From Candidatus Hydrogenedentota bacterium (lineage in GTDB: Bacteria; Hydrogenedentota; Hydrogenedentia; Hydrogenedentales; CAITNO01): a DNA stretch of 5,132 nucleotides. The stretch lies in the NCBI GenBank assembly GCA_007118765.1, contig SKQZ01000257.1, forward strand, positions 1 to 5,132. The letters run 5' to 3'. This document shows, one piece after another, positions 1 through 3,785 of this stretch; the stretch's first letter is position 1; each line of letters opens with the position of its first letter. Position numbers and translations under genes: made by a program. A model generated the notes under the pieces. That model had not been told where the DNA came from. It was given only the letters and a program-made list of their open reading frames with translations, and did no database searches.

Positions 1-205
1 CCTGAAATAAATCCTGCCATTCAAAATTTATTGGCGTATCGAACTCAATAATAAGTGCAGAAGAAAACTGGTATGGGTTGTTCGCGCTTCCCGAAAAGTT
101 GGTACGGCGATCTAGCAGCTCAGGTTCATACCAGAAAAAAAAGTACGCGCCCGCAATAAGCGGCAATAGCAGCAGCGCCACACAAATACAAAGAAACGTT
201 TTCAT
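1..205 (-). CDS. Partial hypothetical exported or membrane-anchored protein (N-terminal 68 residues)
   Basis: I do not recognise this protein. The open frame starts at an ATG (205-203) and runs off the left edge of the window without a stop. The visible product begins MKTFLCICVALLLLPLIAG and continues through an aromatic stretch (AYFFFWYEP), then a polar segment rich in Asn and Ser. The Lys at position 2 followed by about 20 hydrophobic residues is a typical signal peptide or N-terminal membrane anchor. No lipobox is present, although Cys occurs at residues 6 and 8. A GGGAG ribosome site (215-211) lies 5 nt upstream and supports this start. The stretch is visibly more AT-rich than the genes to the right, which could mean a different origin but is also common for small exported proteins. 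Without the C-terminus no function can be proposed. It is real with moderate confidence, from the combination of RBS, signal-like N-terminus and open frame. Confidence 0.6.
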   Translation of the reverse strand, partial: MKTFLCICVALLLLPLIAGAYFFFWYEPELLDRRTNFSGSANNPYQFSSALIIEFDTPINFEWQDLFQ

Positions 206-376
206 AGTCGCTCCCGAGTGTATTCTTAGCCAAAGTTGTTACGGAACACTATCATAATCCGGGCACTGTTCCCATGTGCCATCGTATCCTTTACGCACAA
301 AAAATGTGTCCGGCCTTCTTCTTCTCCCTGCTAATGACCCTCTTGTTGACGTGTGTACCGCCAACAACACAAAGGT

Positions 377-491
377 ATCGTCATCGCGAGCGCAGCGACG
401 CGATCTGGCTTCATCGTCATTGCGAACAACGTGACGCAATCTCATGTCCCAGATTGCCGCGTCGGGCTGTCGCCCTCCTCGCAAAGACGAT
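377..491. repeat. Cluster of direct and inverted GTCATTGCGA-type palindromic repeats
   Basis: Two direct 30-bp copies start at 377 and 413 with a 36-bp period and share 23 of 30 bases. Both begin ATCGTCAT and end GACGC-R-ATCT. A third, inverted copy occupies 449-491. On the opposite strand it reads ATCGTCTTTGCGAGGAGGG and ends GACGCGGCAATCTGG, carrying an extra internal segment with a small hairpin (GGGC-TGTC-GCCC, 464-475). The second copy and the inverted copy can pair into a cruciform or RNA hairpin: arm 413-425 with 479-491 (12 of 13), and arm 436-442 with 451-457 (7 of 7) around an 8-nt loop. From general knowledge, dispersed elements with the GTCATTGCGAG...GCAATCT core are common intergenic palindromes in many bacterial genomes. 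I infer this is one degenerate composite unit. Its function is unknown, and there is no U-tract for a terminator. Confidence 0.75.
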
Positions 492-576
492 TGTGTTGCT
501 GTGATGCGAGTTTCATTAGATGAATCGCCGCCGCAGGTGGTGGAGGCTCGCCTTGTTCTTTGTAGAATTGATACAT
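442..576 (-). CDS. Possible small ORF (44 aa) with repeat-derived C-terminus
   Basis: The sequence shows an ATG (576-574) preceded by AAGGA at a 9-nt spacing, then a frame encoding MYQFYKEQGEPPPPAAAIHL, MKLASQQHN and a tail ending QSGT before a TGA at 444-442. The first 28 or so residues look protein-like: an aromatic, charged start, a PPPP turn and an Ala-rich amphipathic stretch. The last 15 residues (RLCEEGDSPTRQSGT) are encoded entirely by the inverted repeat arm at 449-491. This suggests repeat insertion into, or replacement of, an original 3' end. The frame stays open upstream of the ATG to a TAA near 686-684 but offers no better start. I recognise no family. It could be a genuine small protein, a remnant of a longer decayed gene, or chance. 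The RBS is the main argument in favour. Confidence 0.33.
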   Translation of the reverse strand: MYQFYKEQGEPPPPAAAIHLMKLASQQHNRLCEEGDSPTRQSGT

Positions 577-702
577 GATCGCGATTCCTTCTTCGGGATG
601 GATGCAGCCGGTTTTTGATGTTGCCGGCCGTGTCCGGGTTGCGTGTAACGCCCGGTTGGATATGATGGCTGCGGAATCTTATTGTGACCATACCACTACG
701 CT

Positions 703-718
703 AGCATACCCCCCGCCA
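703..718 (-). promoter_or_regulatory. Sigma-54-like -24/-12 promoter element facing left
   Basis: Read on the minus strand the bases are TGGCGGGGGGTATGCT. This has the invariant GG and GC dinucleotides exactly 10 nt apart, and the TGGC and TGCT ends match the RpoN consensus TGGCAC-N5-TTGCW. Two bases in the -24 half and one in the -12 half deviate. Initiation would fall near 691, giving a leader of about 115 nt to the small ORF at 576 and possibly reading on toward the left-end gene. A TTGACT just upstream (726-721) could instead be a sigma-70 -35 box, but no good -10 stands at 16-18 nt from it. Whether the organism has rpoN cannot be seen here. Confidence 0.35.
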
Positions 719-743
719 AAAGTCAATAGCTGTGACATGGTGG

Positions 744-756
744 TGAAACCGTTTCA
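744..756. promoter_or_regulatory. Perfect 13-bp palindrome TGAAAC-C-GTTTCA, operator-like
   Basis: Two 6-bp arms are perfectly complementary around a single central C. The palindrome sits between the left-facing sigma-54-like element and the right-facing promoter, about 60-70 bases upstream of the predicted start of the deacetylase transcript. That is a normal place for an activator or a shared divergent regulator. The symmetry is seen directly; the operator role is inferred from symmetry and position only, and no cognate regulator gene lies in the window. Confidence 0.4.
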
Positions 757-782
757 TTGTGGATGTAGTCAAGAAATTACGT

Positions 783-810
783 TTGGCAAGGCGCTTGTCA
801 TTCGTATAAG
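783..810 (+). promoter_or_regulatory. Candidate sigma-70 promoter of the exported deacetylase gene
   Basis: TTGGCA (783-788, 5 of 6 to TTGACA) is followed 16 nt later by TATAAG (805-810, 5 of 6 to TATAAT). An alternative -10, TAAGAT (807-812), has an 18-nt spacer. Transcription would begin near 817, leaving a leader of about 65 nt before the ATG at 883. The -10 region also lies within a short inverted repeat, GTATA-AGA-TATAC (804-816), which could be a repressor site or just an AT-rich -10. It is the best match in the region upstream of the gene. Confidence 0.45.
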
Positions 811-823
811 ATATACTGCAATG

Positions 824-848
824 GATACGCACCGGTGTAGGGCGTATC
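824..848 (+). promoter_or_regulatory. Leader hairpin upstream of the deacetylase RBS
   Basis: GATACGC (824-830) and GCGTATC (842-848) are perfect 7-bp complements around an 11-nt loop that contains ACCGGT. If transcription starts near 817 this stem forms almost at the mRNA 5' end, 19 nt before the AGGAG site. It could stabilise the transcript or, as DNA, be a dyad bound by a regulator. There is no U-tract, so a terminator is unlikely. Confidence 0.35.
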
Positions 849-882
849 GTGTTCCCCCAACCCTTACAGGAGTACCGTTTCG

Positions 883-1872
883 ATGTTTGAACGATTTGTT
901 GCGCTTGGAAGCGCATTGGTTTTGGTTTGCGCTCTTTTTGTCTCTCTGCCCGCAGCCGCCGAGGACAGCCCGGCCAGTTATGCGGAACGATTGGGCTGGC
1001 CCGCTGATGCGCGTGTCGTCATTTTCCACAACGACGATGCGGGCATGTGCCGTGAGGCCAATGTGGCCAGCATCAAGGGTTTTGAAGAGGGCCTTATTAC
1101 GTCGTGGAGCGTGATGATGCCGTGTTCATGGGTGCCGGAAATCAACGCCTATCTGCAGGAGCACCCGGAAGTTTGCTCGGGGCTGCATCTTACCTTGACT
1201 TCGGAGTGGGACAAGTACCGGTGGCGTCCTGTGGCGGGGCCGGAACAGGTGCCCGGACTGCTTGACCCGGACGGTTATATGTGGGGCAGCGTGCGGGACG
1301 TGGTGGCCAATGCCACGCCGGATGAAGTGGAAACAGAAATGCGCGCCCAGATTGATTTGGCGCGACGCATGGGCATGCCCATCTCGCATCTTGACACGCA
1401 CATGGGCACTGTTTTCGGCTCGGAAGACTTTATCCAGCGCTATGTTGCCGTTGGCATGGAAGAGCAAATCCCCCTGCTGATGATTGGCGGACACATGACC
1501 TGGTTGCGGCAGGAAAACGAAGAAATTGAAGCGAATATTGACAATATTCGACTGCTCGCCGAAATGGTGTGGGCATCCGGACTTCCCGTGCTTGACGATC
1601 TGCATACGGTGGCCTATGGCTGGCGCACATTGGACAAGACGGACTTGTTTATAGATTTGCTTCGGGACATGAAACCGGGCTTGGCGCAGATAATCATTCA
1701 CGCCACGGTGCAAACGCCCAACTTTGATGAGATATCGGGCTCCGGCATCACGCGCCAAGGCGACTTGAACGCCATGCTTGATCCGCGCTTGAAAGCGTTC
1801 ATTGAGGAAGAGGGCATCATTCTCACGTCATGGCGCGAAATGATGGAGCGGCGCGCCGCCCTTGACGAATAG
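883..1872 (+). CDS. Exported ChbG/YdjC-family carbohydrate deacetylase
   Basis: The 329-aa product belongs to the YdjC/ChbG family of metal-dependent deacetylases, which remove N-acetyl groups from amino sugars such as chitooligosaccharides using a TIM-barrel-like fold. Visible motifs are HNDDAGMC (49-56; the Asp pair includes a metal ligand and the likely base), GLHLTL (100-105, metal His102) and SHLDTHMGT (168-176, His169 and His173). A C-terminal IIIHA (His273) and the typical closing GIILTSWREM (311-320) follow. An N-terminal signal peptide is clear: Arg4, a hydrophobic core over residues 5-22, and AAA before Glu27 as the probable cleavage site. The enzyme is therefore probably secreted or periplasmic, unlike cytoplasmic E. 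coli ChbG. Cys16 is not in a lipobox. The start is set by AGGAG at 868-872, 10 nt upstream. Length is normal for an exported member. The gene stands alone, with its own promoter and terminator. The exact substrate is not determinable. Confidence 0.88.
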   Translation: MFERFVALGSALVLVCALFVSLPAAAEDSPASYAERLGWPADARVVIFHNDDAGMCREANVASIKGFEEGLITSWSVMMPCSWVPEINAYLQEHPEVCSGLHLTLTSEWDKYRWRPVAGPEQVPGLLDPDGYMWGSVRDVVANATPDEVETEMRAQIDLARRMGMPISHLDTHMGTVFGSEDFIQRYVAVGMEEQIPLLMIGGHMTWLRQENEEIEANIDNIRLLAEMVWASGLPVLDDLHTVAYGWRTLDKTDLFIDLLRDMKPGLAQIIIHATVQTPNFDEISGSGITRQGDLNAMLDPRLKAFIEEEGIILTSWREMMERRAALDE

Positions 1873-1890
1873 CGCCTGTGCCGCAAATAC

Positions 1891-1942
1891 ATGACACCCC
1901 GCGGAGCGTCGGGAAACCGGCCCTCCGCGTTTCTTGTGTCAT
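1891..1942 (+). terminator. Intrinsic terminator of the deacetylase gene, between convergent genes
   Basis: The core hairpin pairs CGCGGAG (1900-1906) with CTCCGCG (1923-1929). After one mismatch comes an inner 5-bp stem (including CGG 1910-1912 with CCG 1917-1919) closed by a GAAA tetraloop (1913-1916). TTTCTT (1930-1935) follows directly, giving a classic rho-independent terminator for the plus strand, 27 bases after the stop codon. An outer perfect 7-bp stem, ATGACAC (1891-1897) with GTGTCAT (1936-1942), wraps around it, and its right arm includes the stop codon of the convergent HDAC-family gene. On the minus strand no U-tract follows, so termination there would be weaker. Confidence 0.85.
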
Positions 1943-2868
1943 TCCATCAGAGCACGCACATGACTGACGGCGCACTCGCCCAGGGCGGTGGGGTGGTAGC
2001 CGCCTTCGAGGAATGATACGATGCGACCCGCTGCGATATGCTTGACCATGCGCGTCATGGTTGCGTAATGTTCCGGCATGAGCTGTTGGTGTCCGAGCGG
2101 GTCACGGGGATGCCCGTCAAACCCGACGGAGAGCAACAGCACCTCCGGCTGAAAGGCTTCCACGGCCGGTACGGCGGTGTCCTGCATGGCGTCCAACCAT
2201 GCTTCCGGCGCACTGCCCGGCGCGAACGGGATGTTTATGTTCGTGTCATTCTTTCCGCGTTCGTAGGGGAAGCCCGTGCCCGGGAAATGTGGGTATTCAT
2301 GCAGGCTGACGTAAAGCACGGTATCATCGTCATAGAAGGCGTTCTGGGTGCCGTTTCCGTGATGCACATCAAAGTCAAGTATGGCCAGACGGCTGACGCC
2401 CCCCGCCTCCCGCAGCCACCGCGCCGCAATGGCGATGTTGTTAAAGAGACAAAATCCCATGGCGTGATCTGCTTCCGCATGATGTCCCGGGGGCCGCATC
2501 ATTACAAAAGCGTTGTCGAATTCGCCGGCCATGACCTTGCGGCTTGCGGTGATGCCCGCGCCCGCCGACAACAGGGCCGCATTCCATGAGTCCGCCCCCA
2601 TGGACGTATCGGGATCGGGATAGCGCACACCGTCCAGACAACAGGTGCGAATGGTATCTATGTGCGCCTGGGTGTGTACGCGCAGCAAGTCTGCTTCCGT
2701 TGCGGGCTCCGGACGCACCAGCGGCGCCTCCAGGCCGTGCTCTTCAAAGGCCAGCCACAGCGCCTTCATGCGCAGCGGTGATTCCGGGTGATACTGCCCC
2801 GTATCGTGTCGCAACGCCTCTTCGCAATAAAACAATACCGTATTCGCCACAGTTTGTTCCTTCTTCAC
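1939..2868 (-). CDS. Histone deacetylase family protein (Zn-dependent acetyl-amide hydrolase)
   Basis: The 309-aa protein has the arginase/deacetylase fold of the HDAC, AcuC and acetylpolyamine amidohydrolase superfamily, which hydrolyses acetyl-lysine or acetylated amines with a single zinc. The catalytic set is complete: RPPGHH (125-130, paired His129/His130), GFCLFNN (138-144), LDFDVHHGNGTQ (164-175, zinc ligands Asp167 and His169), HEYPHFPGTG (190-199), GFDGHPRDPLG (249-259, zinc ligand Asp251) and LEGGY (287-291, transition-state Tyr291). The motif wording is closest to class II HDAC-like bacterial deacetylases. There is no signal peptide, so it is cytoplasmic. The start is GTG, chosen because TAGGAGG (2882-2876) lies 7 nt upstream and no ATG precedes the conserved region. 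It lies 36 nt behind the isomerase-like gene, probably in one transcript. The substrate could be an acetylated protein, a polyamine or a small amide; the sequence does not decide. Confidence 0.9.
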   Translation of the reverse strand: MKKEQTVANTVLFYCEEALRHDTGQYHPESPLRMKALWLAFEEHGLEAPLVRPEPATEADLLRVHTQAHIDTIRTCCLDGVRYPDPDTSMGADSWNAALLSAGAGITASRKVMAGEFDNAFVMMRPPGHHAEADHAMGFCLFNNIAIAARWLREAGGVSRLAILDFDVHHGNGTQNAFYDDDTVLYVSLHEYPHFPGTGFPYERGKNDTNINIPFAPGSAPEAWLDAMQDTAVPAVEAFQPEVLLLSVGFDGHPRDPLGHQQLMPEHYATMTRMVKHIAAGRIVSFLEGGYHPTALGECAVSHVRALME

Positions 2869-2896
2869 CGGCCCGCCTCCTACATGCGCCGCCGGT
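2867..2896 (-). promoter_or_regulatory. Possible start-codon hairpin of the HDAC-family gene
   Basis: On the minus strand ACCGGC (2896-2891) is perfectly complementary to GCCGGT (2872-2867). The second arm includes the first two bases of the GTG start, and the Shine-Dalgarno TAGGAGG lies in the 18-nt loop. Such a fold could lower initiation unless ribosomes arriving from the upstream gene open it. The complementarity is seen; regulation is inference, and a GC-rich 6-bp match can occur by chance. Confidence 0.25.
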
Positions 2897-2904
2897 CATC
2901 GTGT

Positions 2905-3708
2905 TCACGCATCCGTGTAAACATCAGGATTGGGATAGCGATAGGTTCCGGTATACAGATCGAACAGGGTTTTGTAATACCGCATGAACCGTTCCGGCTC
3001 AGGGTTGTATTGTATTTCGGCGAGGCAATATCCGGTGTAGTTGATTTCGCGCAAGAGGGTGAATAACTCCTGCCAGGGGTATTGATATACGCCGATGTCC
3101 GTAATGTGCACTTCTCCGATGGCATGCTTGACCAACTCAAAATTTGGGCGAATGCTGCCGTTTTCATCTTCTTCGCCCGGATTTGAGTTCCAGCATACCA
3201 GTGCGTTGGGATGGTTTGCGTGGTCGAGCATCTTGCGGACGCCCGGCAGGTGACGTGTGGCTTCATGTCCGTGCACCTCCATCCATACTTCGACTCCCAA
3301 TTCCGCCGCAGCGGCGGCAACCCGCCCCCACGCGTTCCCAATGCGCTCATAGGTGATTTCCGGGTCTTCCCCGCGGGGCACGCTGTTGGGACGCACCTTA
3401 ATGCCGGGCGCCCCCACGTCCGCCGCGAGTTTGGCGTATTCAATCGCACCGGCGACGTGTTTCTCCACTTCGCCGGGGTCATGGGAATGAAACTCAAATG
3501 TGGAGCCCAACCCGGCAATGGCAACACCGGCATCCTCAAACTTCTTTCTAACGGCCGCGCGTTCTGCGGCGGAGAGGGTCACTTCCACGCCATGCGCATG
3601 GGTGGTGCGCAGTTCTACACCGACAAACCCCGTCTTTTTACAGAAGGAAATGAGTTCGTCACAGGTCATCTCACTGGCAATGTTATACGTCACCACACCG
3701 AGTTTCAT
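2905..3708 (-). CDS. Sugar phosphate isomerase/epimerase-like TIM-barrel protein
   Basis: The 267-aa protein belongs to the xylose-isomerase-like TIM-barrel (AP endonuclease family 2) superfamily, whose members isomerise or epimerise sugars and inositol derivatives with a divalent metal. Strand-end motifs include GFVGVELR (27-34), AGVAIAGLGSTFEFHS (60-75), GAPGIKVRP (99-107), VWMEVHGHE (141-149, metal ligand Glu144), ALVCWNSNPG (169-178), GEVHITDIG (198-206, His201) and CLAEIQYNP (228-236, Glu231). The usual Asp ligand is replaced by Asn (174 or 176). There is no signal peptide, so it is cytoplasmic. I chose the ATG at 3708 because AAAGGAG (3724-3718) sits 9 nt upstream and MKLGVVTYN is a typical family start; a GTG at 3732 would precede that RBS. 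It lies 77 nt behind lysS and 36 nt before the HDAC-family gene. The specific sugar substrate is unknown. Confidence 0.85.
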   Translation of the reverse strand: MKLGVVTYNIASEMTCDELISFCKKTGFVGVELRTTHAHGVEVTLSAAERAAVRKKFEDAGVAIAGLGSTFEFHSHDPGEVEKHVAGAIEYAKLAADVGAPGIKVRPNSVPRGEDPEITYERIGNAWGRVAAAAAELGVEVWMEVHGHEATRHLPGVRKMLDHANHPNALVCWNSNPGEEDENGSIRPNFELVKHAIGEVHITDIGVYQYPWQELFTLLREINYTGYCLAEIQYNPEPERFMRYYKTLFDLYTGTYRYPNPDVYTDA

Positions 3709-3740
3709 GTTTCTGTTCTCCTTTGGGTTCACCGGTCGGT

Positions 3741-3763
3741 TGTCAGGTTTGCGGCGCCTGACA
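3741..3763 (-). promoter_or_regulatory. Hairpin in the lysS-isomerase gap
   Basis: TGTCAGG (3741-3747) and CCTGACA (3757-3763) are perfect 7-bp complements around a 9-nt loop, about midway between the lysS stop and the isomerase RBS. On the transcribed minus strand the stem is followed by ACCGACC rather than a U-tract, so it is not a convincing terminator. It may be an RNA-processing or stability element that lets the two genes be expressed at different levels. Confidence 0.35.
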
Positions 3764-3785
3764 AGATATGCCTGCCTGCCGCCGA

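Larger units (their letters stand above)
206..882. other. Long intergenic region with repeats and divergent regulatory signals
   Basis: This stretch of about 680 bases between the left-end gene and the exported deacetylase has no confidently coding frame. From left to right it holds about 170 bases (206-376) in which I see only the RBS of the left gene, then a cluster of related direct and inverted repeats (377-491) and a possible small minus-strand ORF overlapping it (442-576). After that come a sigma-54-like element facing left, a 13-bp palindrome, a sigma-70-like promoter facing right and a leader hairpin. Longer frames crossing it (for example minus-strand 239-691 or plus-strand 575-1114) have Arg- or Cys-rich, low-quality translations and no good start context, so I treat them as chance. 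Confidence 0.6.

Noticed and set aside
377..491. CRISPR-like repeat spacing (two copies about 36 bp apart)
   Set aside because: There are only two direct copies, they differ at 7 of 30 positions, the gap between them is only 6 bases, and a third copy is inverted. This is a palindromic dispersed repeat, not a CRISPR array.
239..691. 150-codon minus-strand open frame through the intergenic region
   Set aside because: The translation is very rich in Arg, Ser and Thr, crosses the repeat cluster, and has no good RBS. The last 20 or so residues (…GYDGTWEQCPDYDSVP) look somewhat protein-like and might be a remnant, but nothing supports a start.
922..933. Lipoprotein signal (Cys16) in the exported deacetylase
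   Set aside because: The residue before Cys16 is Val, not Gly, Ala or Ser, and a standard AAA signal-peptidase I site follows at residues 24-26.
575..1114. 179-codon plus-strand frame overlapping the start of the exported deacetylase
   Set aside because: It overlaps the promoter, signal peptide and first catalytic motif of a clearly real gene in another frame, and its own translation has no recognisable domain.
1126..1758. 210-codon minus-strand frame opposite the exported deacetylase
   Set aside because: It is rich in His and Arg, a usual mirror of a coding strand, with no RBS and no domain.
3709..3732. Upstream GTG start (3732) for the isomerase-like protein
   Set aside because: The strong AAAGGAG site lies inside the extra codons and is correctly spaced for the ATG at 3708; the extension NPKENRN has no family support.
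3741..3763. Intrinsic terminator separating lysS from the downstream genes
   Set aside because: The stem is perfect, but the transcribed strand continues with ACCGACCGG and lacks any U-tract.
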